Origin: JBBIPA01 sp963775935
GTDB taxonomy: Bacteria; Chloroflexota; Dehalococcoidia; GIF9; UBA5629
Direction: 5' to 3'
DNA: 64,000 bases
NCBI GenBank assembly: GCA_963775935.1
Contig: CAVZKR010000002.1
Coordinates: forward strand, 124,001-188,000
Both the position numbers and the translations under genes were made by a program. The notes under the pieces were generated by a model. That model did not search any database, was not told where the DNA came from, and saw only the letters and a list, made by a program, of their open reading frames with translations. This document shows positions 18,788-27,920 of this stretch, in pieces. The number at the start of each line of letters is the position of its first letter. Positions within the stretch are counted from its first letter, which is position 1.

Positions 18788-21469
18788 TTGATAAAGAATA
18801 GTTCATCTAAAGAGAGTAGAGTTGGCAGAATAGCCCATAGTGGTGAAAAATCATTACCCAAAGGGCTTGGCTTTTGTGGTAATGGATTTGATGCAAATTC
18901 GGCAGTAGTTGATGTCAAAGACGGGAAAATAATTAGGATTCGACCACTGCATTATGACTGGAAATATAGATCTGAACAATTTAATCCATGGAAAATTAAG
19001 GCTCGCGGTCAGGTGTTTGAACCCAGTATGAAATCACTTATACCACCTTTAAGTTTAGCCTATAAAAAAAGAGTCTATTCTCCCAACCGGATTCTGTACC
19101 CCGTAAAGAGAGTGGATTGGGATCCGAATGGGGAAAGACATCCTGAGAATAGAGGAAAGAGCGAATACATTAGAATTTCTTGGGATAAGGCTTTGGAGCT
19201 AATAGTGAGTGAGATTAACAGAATTCGGGAGACCTATGGACCCGTGGCAATACTTTCGCAATCAGATGGACACGGAGAAACCAAAGTTGTGCACGGACCA
19301 CATGGCTGCGCACGAAAGCTGTTAGCACTCCTTGGAGGCTTAACACTACAGAGTAGGAATCCGGACAGCTGGGAAGGGTGGTATTGGGGAGCTAAACATA
19401 CCTGGGGTATGGAACCGGTAGGCCAGATGAGTCCCTTGACTAATGTAATTCCCGATATAGCCCAAAATACTAATCTAATTTTTTTTTGGGGATGTGACCC
19501 TGAAACTACCTCCTGGGGATGGCAAGGTCAGATTCCCAGCCGACTTTGCTACTGGTTTACTGAATTGGGAATAAAATCCGTATATATATGTCCTGACTTA
19601 AACTATGGGGCGGCCGTGCATGCCGATAAATGGATACCTATATTGCCCAATGCTGATGCTGCTCTGCATCTGGCGATTGCCTATACTTGGATTACCGAAG
19701 GTATATACGATAAGGAATATGTTAAAACTCATACGTTCGGTTTTGATAAGTTTGCCGATTATGTATTAGGTAAGGAAGACGGTATACCTAAGACCCCTAA
19801 ATGGGCGACCGAAAGATGCAATGTGCCTTCCCGCATCATCAAAGCCTTAGCACGAGAATGGGCTTCTAAGAGAACAAGTATTGCCCACGGTAACGGTGGG
19901 TCCATGATAAGAGGGCCCTATTCTACCGAGCCTTCGAGGCTAGAAGTATTGCTTCTGGCAATGCAGGGATTGGGAAAATCGGGAGTTCATCAGGTCAAGA
20001 TGATCGAGTGGGGATTATTCGGAGACCAAAAGGTGTACCCTATGCCCAGATCGATAACTTTGCCCAGTGTGATGGCAGCACACCAAGGGGGTTATGCTGT
20101 CAAATTTGAAGAGCAAGGTTGGCAGGTTGCTGGCGAAGCCTTCGAAGAACAGCATGGGAGAGCTGCTTTACCAAAGCAAATAATACCCAAAGATCTTATA
20201 CCTGAAGCGATTCTTAATCCTCCAATTAGCTGGTTTGGCACAACCTTATTAATTGAACCAGTTGAAGATCAATTCAGGAAATATAAATATCCAGAAAGTG
20301 GTTGTCCAGAAATTCACATGATCTGGACAGATACCCCCTCGTGGATAACCTGTTGGAATGACGGTAATAGTTACATTAAAGCATTAAGAAGCTCAAAGAT
20401 AGAGTTTATCCTAGCCCAGCATCCTTGGTTGGAAAACGATTGTCTACTTGCAGATATTATCTTACCTTCAAATACTAAGTTTGAGGAAAAGGATATTGCG
20501 GTGGACCACTTCAGCGGACAATTCCATACAATTATGCATGAGGAGCAATGCATAGAAGCTTTGGGTGAATCTAAAAGCGATTATGAGATAGTTGTCGCTA
20601 TTGCAGAAAAAATGGGCTTGCTGAATGAGTACACCGAGGGTAGGAGTATTGAAGATTGGAGAAAAATTGGTTTTGATAGCTCCGGCGTTCAGAACAGGGT
20701 AACCTATGAAGAGCTAAAGGAAAAAGGATATTTCGTTTTACCTACAGATCCAGAATGGGAAAAGTATAGGGCGGGTATGATTGATTTCTACGAAGATCCC
20801 GAGAATAATCCCTTACAGACCCCCTCTGGTAAGATAGAGTTTTATTCACGGAATCTGGCCAAATATTTCCCGAATGACCAGGAAAGACCACCCGTGCCGC
20901 ATTGGATAGAAAAAGGTGAGTCGCACGATGAGAGGCTCTCTAGCTATAGATCTAAGGAGTACCCCTTATTAGTAATGTCCAATCATGGAAGATGGAGAGT
21001 ACATTCGCAGCATGATGACATTAACTGGTTTCACGAGATTCCCACCTGCAAGGTTCGAGGTTCGGACTGTTATCTCTATGAGCCGATCTGGATAAATCCT
21101 ATCGATGCAAGAAAACGAGGAATTAAGGATGGGGATATAGTTAAGGTCTTTAATGAAAGAGGAGCTGTCCTAGTAGGAGCAAGGGTTTGGGAAAGAATAA
21201 TGCCGGGAGTGGTCTATGTCGATCATGGCTCCCGCTATGATCCAATCATTCTGGGTGAACTGGATAGGGGAGGAGCTATAAACAGCATTTCTCCCCATAA
21301 AACGACCTCCAAGAATGCAACGGGTATAGCGACCAGCGGTTACCTGGCAGAAGTGGAGTTACTCAACTTGGATGAGTTAAGAAAACGATATCCAGAAGCT
21401 TTCAACCGACCGTATGACAAAGCCTCCGGGCTGAGGTTTGAACGAGTATTCACTAAAGGAAAAAAGTAA
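18788..21469 (+). CDS. AthL-like molybdopterin oxidoreductase large subunit, copy A
   Basis: 893 residues from TTG 18788, chosen because GAAAGAAGG lies 10 bases upstream; a TTG at 18767 is possible but has no site. No N-terminal CxxC cluster motif and no Tat signal: the chain begins directly with VVDVKDGKIIRIRP, as in the transhydroxylase large subunit. Key active-site block SQSDGHGETKVVHGPHG (about 157-173), with a His that can align with AthL His144, and RNPDSWEGWYWG, where Asp-Ser matches the catalytic Asp174 and Mo-ligand Ser175 of AthL. C-terminal dinucleotide domain ends GLRFERVF. Cytoplasmic. No small subunit is adjacent; the closest paralogue follows 257 bases downstream. Likely a hydroxyl transfer or dehydroxylation on a phenol; substrate unknown. 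Confidence 0.88.
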   Translation: MIKNSSSKESRVGRIAHSGEKSLPKGLGFCGNGFDANSAVVDVKDGKIIRIRPLHYDWKYRSEQFNPWKIKARGQVFEPSMKSLIPPLSLAYKKRVYSPNRILYPVKRVDWDPNGERHPENRGKSEYIRISWDKALELIVSEINRIRETYGPVAILSQSDGHGETKVVHGPHGCARKLLALLGGLTLQSRNPDSWEGWYWGAKHTWGMEPVGQMSPLTNVIPDIAQNTNLIFFWGCDPETTSWGWQGQIPSRLCYWFTELGIKSVYICPDLNYGAAVHADKWIPILPNADAALHLAIAYTWITEGIYDKEYVKTHTFGFDKFADYVLGKEDGIPKTPKWATERCNVPSRIIKALAREWASKRTSIAHGNGGSMIRGPYSTEPSRLEVLLLAMQGLGKSGVHQVKMIEWGLFGDQKVYPMPRSITLPSVMAAHQGGYAVKFEEQGWQVAGEAFEEQHGRAALPKQIIPKDLIPEAILNPPISWFGTTLLIEPVEDQFRKYKYPESGCPEIHMIWTDTPSWITCWNDGNSYIKALRSSKIEFILAQHPWLENDCLLADIILPSNTKFEEKDIAVDHFSGQFHTIMHEEQCIEALGESKSDYEIVVAIAEKMGLLNEYTEGRSIEDWRKIGFDSSGVQNRVTYEELKEKGYFVLPTDPEWEKYRAGMIDFYEDPENNPLQTPSGKIEFYSRNLAKYFPNDQERPPVPHWIEKGESHDERLSSYRSKEYPLLVMSNHGRWRVHSQHDDINWFHEIPTCKVRGSDCYLYEPIWINPIDARKRGIKDGDIVKVFNERGAVLVGARVWERIMPGVVYVDHGSRYDPIILGELDRGGAINSISPHKTTSKNATGIATSGYLAEVELLNLDELRKRYPEAFNRPYDKASGLRFERVFTKGKK

Positions 21470-21679
21470 TTAAAAAAGTAATTGTAGCCGATATTATCAA
21501 ATTTAATGGTTGCTCAAACTATCCGATTTTTTGTGACTATGAGCTTCGTGTGAATTCTTAGACTCATTATGTTAATTCTCAGCGGGATACTAGTCACATC
21601 TAACATAAAGTTGTCGTTGTTGTCTAGGACACTTTACCCGTACTTAAATTTTTGCTTGACCTGAAAGAAGGTATAAACA

Positions 21680-21739
21680 ATGGATAAGAATAACAATAGG
21701 AGTAAAAAGAAAGGAAAAACAGCTCTATGGGGAAAATAA
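21680..21739 (+). other. Short upstream frame resembling a lost N-terminus of copy B
   Basis: CTGAAAGAAGGTATAAACA precedes an ATG at 21680, matching the ribosome-site context of copy A (TTGAAAGAAGGTAA). The frame reads MDKNNNRSKKKGKTALWGK and stops at 21739, overlapping the ATG 21727 of copy B in another frame. It looks like the former start, cut off by a small shift, or simply a leader peptide. Confidence 0.35.
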
Positions 21740-24396
21740 ATAAGTGTAAAGAAAAAGCCGGAAAAGAGAAATCGTATCTGAAGGGTATTGGCTTTATAGC
21801 TTCCGGTAGCGGTGATGCTAATACCTCCGTGATTAATGTCAAGGATGGCAGGATAGTCCGGATTAGGCCACTACATTTTGATTGGAAATACGACAAGAGT
21901 AAGTTCAATCCCTGGAAGATGAAGGCACGAGGACAGAGCTTTGAACCGACGATGAAATCACTGATACCTCCCTACAGTTTGGCCTATAAAAAACGAGTGT
22001 ATTCTCCGAATCGGATCCTTTACCCATTAAAAAGAGTTGATTGGAATCCTCATGGTGACAGAAACCCAGAGAGCAGAGGTAAGAGTGGTTATGCCAGAAT
22101 TACTTGGGATGAGGCCCTTGACCTCATTGTGAGCGAGCTCAAACGAGTGAAAGAAAAATATGGCCCAACAGCCATACTTTCACAATCTGACGGTCATGGC
22201 GAAACGAAGGTCGTGCATGGACCTCATGGTTGCGCCAATAAACTACTTGGTTTACTTGGTGGGTACACGTTACAGACTAGAAATGCAGACAGTTGGGAAG
22301 GCTGGTATTGGGGTGCAAAGCATGTCTGGGGATGTGAAACAGTAGGGCAGATGGAACCAACAATTAATGCGATGTTTGATATCGCTAAGAATACTGAATT
22401 AGTGCTATTTTGGGGATGCGACCCAGAGACAACACCGTGGGGATTTGATGGGCAGATGGCCAGTCGCTTGTGCTACTGGTTCAGCGAGCTTGGAATAAAA
22501 TCAATTTACATCTGCCCGGACTTAAATTATGGCGCAGCGGTTCACGCTGACAAATGGATCACTATAAGACCCTGTACTGACGCTGCGTTGCAGTTGGCCA
22601 TAGCGTATCAATGGATTATCAACGGTACCTATGATAAAGAGTATATAAATACTCATTCTGTGGGATTCGATAGATTCCGTGACTATGTTCTCGGTAAGGA
22701 AGACGGTGTTCCTAAAGCTCCCCAATGGGCTTCTCCAATAACAGGTATATCTGCACTAGTCATTAAATCGCTGGCCAGTGTATGGGCATCTAAAAGAACA
22801 ACAATAGCCCATGGTAACGGAGGCCCTGGAATCAGAGGACCTTATGCCACAGAAAATGCACGCTTGGAAATTCTGTTGCTCGCTATGCAGGGACTGGGGA
22901 AGCCCGGCGTTCACCAGGTCAAAATGCTTGAATGGGGACGGAGGAACGAAAAGATAACAGACCCCATGCCCCTCAGTATTATAACCCCTCAGGTGACGTC
23001 TTCTTACAGGGGAGCAATGTATGCAATGGAAACGGCAAAAATAAATAAATCACAGACTCCTTCAAAAGAAAATTTAATTCTGATACCGAAACAAATAATT
23101 CCTAAAGATCTCATCCATGACGCTCTTCTCCATCCGCCGATCAGCTGGTATGGCACAACACTCGCAAGGTCACCAGTTGAGGACCAATTTACGAAATATC
23201 AATATCCAGCAGAAGGTTGCTCAGAGATACATATGATATGGACTGATACACCTTGCTGGATAACATGCTGGAATGACAGTAACTCCTATATCAAAGCACT
23301 GAGAAGTCCCAAAATAGAGTTTATTTTAGCTCAACATCCGTGGTTAGAGAATGACTGTTTGTTTGCTGATGTTATTCTGCCTGTGAGTACCAAATTCGAA
23401 CAAGAGGATATACAGTCGGACATTATGGGTGGGCAGGTTCGCCTAGTTTTCAAAGAGAGACAGTGCATAAATCCGCTAGGCGAGTCTAAAAGCGACTACG
23501 AGATAGTCTGTATGATAGCTGAGAAATTAGGTTTGCTAAAAGAATATACCGGAGGAGTAACTGTCGAACAATTGATAAGGAACAGTTACGAAAATTCCGG
23601 CATAAAGCCTATGATTTCATATGAAGAGTTTGATGAGAAAGGATACTTTATCATTCCGACTGACCCCGATTGGAAGAAATATCCCGCAGGATTGAGTAAG
23701 TTCTACGAAGATCCAGAAAACAACCCCCTAACAACACCAAGTGGTAAGATAGAATTCTATTCCGAAAGATTAGCCAGTCATTTCCCTGATGATAAAGAAA
23801 GACCGCCAGTTCCACATTGGATTGAAAAGGAAAAGAGCCACGATGAGAGAGCCTCCAGTAAAAGAGCAAAGCAATACCCCCTGTTGGTTGTTTCTAACCA
23901 CCCGAGGTGGAGAGTCCATGCTAATCATGACGATCTGGACTGGGTAAGAGAAATTCCAACATGTAAAGTTACGGGAGATGATGGATATAAATATGAGCCA
24001 CTCTGGATCAACCCAGCAGATGCTGCAGCGAGAGGTATCAACAATGGTGACGTTGTTAAAGTATACAACGAAAGAGGAGCTGTGCTCGGTGGTGCTTACG
24101 TCACAGAAAGAATAATGCCAGGTGCAATATACATGGATCATGGGGCACGGTATGATCCTGTCATTCCTGGAGAGCTCGATAGAGGAGGTGCGATTAACAC
24201 TATAACACCACACAACACAACCTCTAAGAATGCTACAGGTATGGTTGTAAGTGGTTTTCTGGCTGAAGTTGAGAAAGCAAATTTGGACGAATTGAGAAGG
24301 AAATATCCAGAAGTTTTTAAAAGAGAGTATGACAAAGCCTCCGGTCTGAGGTTTGAGCGAGTATTCGCTAAAGAAGAAAAAAAACAGGAAAAGTAA
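21727..24396 (+). CDS. AthL-like molybdopterin oxidoreductase large subunit, copy B
   Basis: 889 residues, closely related to copy A over the whole length. Same absence of an N-terminal iron-sulfur motif, same SQSDGHGETKVVHGPHG block (about 152-168) and Mo-ligand block RNADSWEGWYWG (Asp188, Ser189). The region near residues 400-440, between the LLLAMQGLGKPGVHQVK helix and the IPKDLIHDALLHPPISW segment, is the most divergent from copy A and may shape the substrate pocket. C-terminus GLRFERVF plus a Lys/Glu tail. ATG at 21727 follows a possible older start at 21680. A helix-turn-helix gene on the other strand ends this cluster. Confidence 0.88.
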   Translation: MGKINKCKEKAGKEKSYLKGIGFIASGSGDANTSVINVKDGRIVRIRPLHFDWKYDKSKFNPWKMKARGQSFEPTMKSLIPPYSLAYKKRVYSPNRILYPLKRVDWNPHGDRNPESRGKSGYARITWDEALDLIVSELKRVKEKYGPTAILSQSDGHGETKVVHGPHGCANKLLGLLGGYTLQTRNADSWEGWYWGAKHVWGCETVGQMEPTINAMFDIAKNTELVLFWGCDPETTPWGFDGQMASRLCYWFSELGIKSIYICPDLNYGAAVHADKWITIRPCTDAALQLAIAYQWIINGTYDKEYINTHSVGFDRFRDYVLGKEDGVPKAPQWASPITGISALVIKSLASVWASKRTTIAHGNGGPGIRGPYATENARLEILLLAMQGLGKPGVHQVKMLEWGRRNEKITDPMPLSIITPQVTSSYRGAMYAMETAKINKSQTPSKENLILIPKQIIPKDLIHDALLHPPISWYGTTLARSPVEDQFTKYQYPAEGCSEIHMIWTDTPCWITCWNDSNSYIKALRSPKIEFILAQHPWLENDCLFADVILPVSTKFEQEDIQSDIMGGQVRLVFKERQCINPLGESKSDYEIVCMIAEKLGLLKEYTGGVTVEQLIRNSYENSGIKPMISYEEFDEKGYFIIPTDPDWKKYPAGLSKFYEDPENNPLTTPSGKIEFYSERLASHFPDDKERPPVPHWIEKEKSHDERASSKRAKQYPLLVVSNHPRWRVHANHDDLDWVREIPTCKVTGDDGYKYEPLWINPADAAARGINNGDVVKVYNERGAVLGGAYVTERIMPGAIYMDHGARYDPVIPGELDRGGAINTITPHNTTSKNATGMVVSGFLAEVEKANLDELRRKYPEVFKREYDKASGLRFERVFAKEEKKQEK

Positions 24397-24548
24397 TGGT
24401 GGTTAATGTTATCAAATGTAAAATGGCTGCTCTAAGCTAGTTCTAATAACTCGATATCGTAAAGTTCTAGGTAGGTCTTCATCGTATTGTTAGACTTTTT
24501 GATATCTCTTATACGTTTAATCTAAAATCAATAAAGCCAGAGCTAGAT

Positions 24549-24938
24549 TCAATGAAGTCTTAGGATCAATTTCTCTGCAAACAAATCAACCAGGCGTCGC
24601 TTAAGACTCCTGCTGGCATGTTCTGGGGTTATGCCTAGCTTTTGGCTTGCCTCCGTTATCCGCATCCCCTGCCTGGTAAATATCACAAATGTCTTGAGCT
24701 TAGCAACACCGCTATGTCCATTAAGTTCACTCTCTATCTCCTGAAGGCATGCCATAGCCAGCTCATGCAGCGCTCTTTCGTGGGGTACTATGCTGTCTGA
24801 GTATTTGGCTCTTGCCAATCGCTCCAGAGCAACAAGCCGGCATAACGGCGATCCGTTTAGAGTGATAGGATCATCTAGATGACGTAAAACATAACGTGCC
24901 CGTTGCTGCCCTTTATTTAACCTTATTCCAGTTCCCAT
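24549..24938 (-). CDS. Small helix-turn-helix protein of unknown function
   Basis: 129 residues, all-alpha by composition, with a sigma-region-4-like helix-turn-helix near the C-terminus (MRITEASQKLGITPEHASRS, about residues 90-109) followed by a basic helix. The N-terminal part (LARAKYSDSIVPHERALHEL) is a helical bundle. It may be a DNA-binding regulator. I do not recognise a named family. Opposite strand to the AthL-like genes and first gene of the boundary region. Confidence 0.5.
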   Translation of the reverse strand: MGTGIRLNKGQQRARYVLRHLDDPITLNGSPLCRLVALERLARAKYSDSIVPHERALHELAMACLQEIESELNGHSGVAKLKTFVIFTRQGMRITEASQKLGITPEHASRSLKRRLVDLFAEKLILRLH

Positions 24939-25155
24939 GGATTTGAACGCTTTGTTTTTGGCTACAAAAACAATTATTTATTATCACTAGCCGAGCCCGA
25001 GCGTAGCGAGGGCGAGGCACTATTATCATTTACCAAAAACTCGCCCAGCACTTTAAACCACACTCTATTATGTTTATCCTCATCGACTTCTTTTACTAAC
25101 TCTTTCCTTCAAACTATTTAAGACTTCCCAATCCTCAGCGCAGCACATAACCAGG

Positions 25156-25572
25156 TCATAATGCTCCAGGTCCTTTGGTTATATTACTGATCTCTTTTTC
25201 TTCACCGTATATCAATACTTCCACCGCCGTCTTCTTATCGCTAAAATAAACTCCAACATCTACAGCTTTCCCACTACTTTTATCCTCAATTATCGCTTTA
25301 CAGGTTTTATATTTCTGTTCATACCATTCTTTAATTTTGCCTTGCCAGTAACAGTGTATGAACCCTCCCACTCCCTTATATTTTTCTACTTTAGCTTTTA
25401 TTGATTCTAAATACTGCCATCCTGATTCTGTGATTTCTAATATTGTTAATGGATTTCCTTTCTTGCCGGTCTTTATTTTATGAGCTTGTATATATTCTCT
25501 ACCGGCAAGCTTATTTCTTAAAATGTGACCTTTATATAATGACAAATTCTGTTGTCTATCTAATTGGGTCAC
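25156..25572 (-). pseudogene. C-terminal fragment of a HerA-type ATPase (winged helix plus tail)
   Basis: 138 residues from the first ATG, but the frame is open further upstream, reading TKEETDYLIAIAQNPFISV from about 25625. That continues the ATPase fragment at 25622-26857 if one base is shifted at its stop codon. It contains a winged-helix-like part (REYIQAHKIKTGKKGNP, LEITESGWQYL) seen at the end of some HerA/DUF87 ATPases of mobile elements, and then VDVGVYFSDKKTAVEVLIYG, a nuclease-fold-like strand pair. Together these are one broken gene. Confidence 0.55.
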
Positions 25573-25621
25573 GGATATAAATGGATTCTGTGCTATCGCA
25601 ATTAAATAATCCGTCTCCTCT

Positions 25622-26857
25622 TTAGTCTACAATTGAATCTAGGCTCGCGGGTTTATTATCTCGCGTGCCAATATTATTCTCTTCTACTATTTCAGGCACG
25701 CTTGTAAACATTGATGCCGCTCGCGAACATAATTCCTTTAGCTCTTCCTCATCCAGTCTCTGATCGAAATGAAGTTCAGGTACATATATTAAGAACGGTT
25801 TGGGATAAATTAGAGAGTGAACTATGTCTGTACGCATAGGCATTTCAGGTAAGTAATCCATCTGTTCTTTCGTAAGTGACATCGATGCTCCCAATGTTTT
25901 AATACAGGGCCCATTGATAAGCCTCAGTACTATCCTAGTATTCATGTTCCCAATAGCCGAACCAGGTACGTCAAAGGCTGTTTGGTCGGCCAAGATCAAA
26001 CCGAAACCTCTCTTACGGGTAATTCTGGCTAGTTGATACATATAGGGCTCTTCCTGATCATTTCTATTCTTATCAATATTTAGCACCCTATGTGCTTCGT
26101 CAATAACAAATACATTGGTCAGTTCGCTCGGTCCAATTCGCTCGCGATATGAAATTGCGTAGTTTAATAGGTCATCAACAAAAAAATGGTGTAGGGAAGT
26201 TGATAGACCAAGTAAGCGCCAGATAATAGAGTGTTTTAGCAAGTCATCGATCCTGAAACCTTTTGAACATCCATATGGCTTGCCCATCTGCCTCACCAAT
26301 TTCCGTGTTCTGTTCGTAAGCGATTCCCAATATTGTGCTTTTCTGGAACTGGAATTTCTAAATTGCATTTTCATTAGCTGGTTGTGGAATGAAAGGATTG
26401 AGGGATAGTTCTGATCGGTTCCATCGGTATTTATAATGCTAAATAGCTTATCAGCTTCATCGGTGTAACCTTGTCGGTACAGCCAGTTAAAGAAAGCCCT
26501 TAATCCTCGGACGTAGGTCTGAATGCTTATCGCTGCCAAGCCGTTCTTTTGCTCAGGGACATATGGATGATCCTGCCATCTTGTCTTTTCCTGAAGGTAT
26601 AAGATGAATTCACGAACCTGCTTCTCTTCCAAGCTAGCTAGTTTGGTCGATTGCTCACTTTCAATGAGGAATCGCTGGAATTGTTTTAGTGACAGATTGT
26701 ACCAGCAGATCGTCTTTGGACTTTTGCCCTCGGTTCGATTATAGAGCTCGTACTCCTTGGTCAACTCGGCCAGTTCGAAAGATTCTTTGGTCAATTCTTC
26801 CCACCGCCAATTTTTTTTGCTCGACACCATTTTCCTTGCTCCTTGCGCTCCGGTCAA
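25622..26857 (-). pseudogene. Chimera of tyrosine-recombinase N-terminal domain and truncated HerA-type ATPase
   Basis: 411-codon frame. Residues ~20-150 look like the core-binding domain of a phage-type integrase (SPKTICWYNLSLKQFQRFL, ISIQTYVRGLRAFFNWLYRQ), but the catalytic domain with the RHRY tetrad is absent. From about residue 155 the sequence becomes the second half of a HerA/VirB4-like ATPase: Walker B NVFVIDEAHRVLN, then RKRGFGLILADQTAFDVP and NTRIVLRL, without any Walker A loop. The frame then stops at 25622 while homology goes on in the next frame. A deletion joining two mobile-element genes explains this best. It lies 147 bases from a tRNA-Gly fragment. Confidence 0.6.
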
Positions 26858-27003
26858 TAAAGTGTGATATCAAACTGATATCAACATGACCAAAGCATGA
26901 TATTAGTGTGAGCTTTGAGTGACCTTTTTGACTGACCAAGCAGTGGGTCGTTATAAAAGGAAAGACCCGTTCTCAGACGGGCTCAGACCTAATTTTGAAT
27001 CTA

Positions 27004-27053
27004 TGGAGCGGGAGACGGGGTTCGAACCCGCGACAGCCTGCTTGGAAGGCAGG
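27004..27053 (-). tRNA. 3' half of tRNA-Gly(TCC), 5' half missing (probable attachment-site remnant)
   Basis: On the minus strand: anticodon arm 27053-27037 with loop CTTCCAA (anticodon TCC at 27046-27044), variable loop, T-arm with GGGTTCGAACCC (27031-27015), acceptor strand CTCCCGC, discriminator and encoded CCA (27006-27004). The complementary acceptor strand GCGGGAG and a D-arm are not found in the following ~100 bases, so this is not a working tRNA. A short GC hairpin and a T-rich run follow on the minus strand (26981-26950), like a tRNA terminator. Tyrosine integrases commonly use exactly this 3' half as attachment site. Confidence 0.8.
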
Positions 27054-27401
27054 CTTAGTACTAATTGATTCTTATCTCTGAGTTTTTTCTTTTAGCTACC
27101 TACTTTGCAAACTAAAATTTCAGAGCTATGATTCATAGACATAATATTTTACACGACCCTACTTCGAAGGAGAGGGGGGATAGGGGGTGAGGTTGCCATC
27201 TCACCAATAAGTACTAGGACAAAATGAGGATGGTCATTCACCATTTGGTGTAACCAGATAGTACGAGGCAGAATCATACCTATTCCCGATTCACAGCCAG
27301 CGGTATTCGGAGGATAATAGATACAGAAAGATGGTAATCAAATAAACCTTTTAGAAAAGAGTTCGTTATACATAATGAAAACAGGAAATGTGGAGGTAAC
27401 G
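27054..27401 (+). other. Spacer without a recognised gene
   Basis: Nothing coding is evident. It includes GAAGGAGAGGGGGGATAGGGGGTGAGGTTG (about 27165-27194, shown here only as position), a purine-rich string of the kind repeated between genes of this genome type. Confidence 0.4.
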
Positions 27402-27530
27402 ATGAACAAGAAGAATTTAGTAAACCTGATCCGTCAGGACAAACAGTTAAAGACCTTATTCAGTGGTATGGTGATGAGCCTGGTGTTTTTGGTCAGCCTG
27501 GTTGTTACCGCCGGCGTCTGGTATTTATAA
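27402..27530 (+). CDS. 42-residue single-helix membrane protein A
   Basis: ATG with GGAGG 6 bases upstream. A polar basic N-terminus (MNKKNLVNLIRQDKQLK) precedes one membrane helix (about residues 21-38) and the end TAGVWYL. It shares 17 of 37 aligned residues with the 44-residue protein encoded at 27719, including L.LI..D..L..LF.G and SL..TAG.WYL. The pair and their matching terminators argue that this is a real gene. Predicted topology: N-terminus inside, short C-terminus at the outer face. I do not recognise the family. Confidence 0.6.
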   Translation: MNKKNLVNLIRQDKQLKTLFSGMVMSLVFLVSLVVTAGVWYL

Positions 27531-27554
27531 CCTGACTCAGAGTCACCCCTTCAG

Positions 27555-27590
27555 CCAAGAGGCGAGACAGATTTCTGTCTCGCCTCTTGG
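27555..27590 (+). terminator. Hairpin terminator behind small protein A
   Basis: Perfect 17-bp stem, arms 27555-27571 and 27574-27590, followed by TTTATA. The arms are the same sequence (CAAGAGGCGAGACAG) as in the terminator behind small protein B. Confidence 0.8.
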
Positions 27591-27718
27591 TTTATACGTT
27601 CCTGATGATCGATGCCGTAAGCGTAGTACCATCGTACCGAACGAAACAGGACTGATGGGTGATTTACTACTGGGTATAGCTAGGCTACAATCAACAGGAG
27701 AAAGGGACGGACACAAAA

Positions 27719-27853
27719 ATGATGAATAATCGTAGCAGATTCCTGGGGCTAATTGGTCATGATAGAGGACTGCTGGCGTTGTTTGGCGGCATCGTCGTGG
27801 TTGCTGTTATCATGCTCAGTTTAGCTATTACTGCAGGTATCTGGTATTTATAA
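27719..27853 (+). CDS. 44-residue single-helix membrane protein B
   Basis: Two adjacent ATG codons (27719 and 27722) with AGGAGAAAGGG upstream. The product starts MMNNRSRFLGLIGHDRGLL and has one long membrane helix (about residues 22-40) ending TAGIWYL. Clear paralogue of the protein encoded at 27402. Together they look like a duplicated small membrane protein unit with separate terminators, so each may be transcribed and regulated alone. Function unknown; such proteins often act as subunits or anchors of membrane complexes. Confidence 0.6.
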   Translation: MMNNRSRFLGLIGHDRGLLALFGGIVVVAVIMLSLAITAGIWYL

Positions 27854-27882
27854 GATCTCTCATTAACATTGCTTCCTCCAGC

Positions 27883-27920
27883 CAAGAGGCGAGACAGAAA
27901 ACTGTCTCGCCTCTTGATTT
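27883..27920 (+). terminator. Bidirectional hairpin terminator
   Basis: Perfect 15-bp stem, arms 27883-27897 and 27902-27916 around AAAA, then ATTTTT. It lies between the small protein B gene and the convergent radical SAM gene, whose stop is at 27921, so it can serve both. Confidence 0.8.

Noticed and set aside
27004..27053. Functional tRNA-Gly gene
   Set aside because: No D-arm and no GCGGGAG 5' acceptor strand in the following sequence; only the 3' half is present.
27502..27729. 75-codon frame between the two small membrane proteins
   Set aside because: It runs straight through the first terminator hairpin and overlaps both small genes; no ribosome site.
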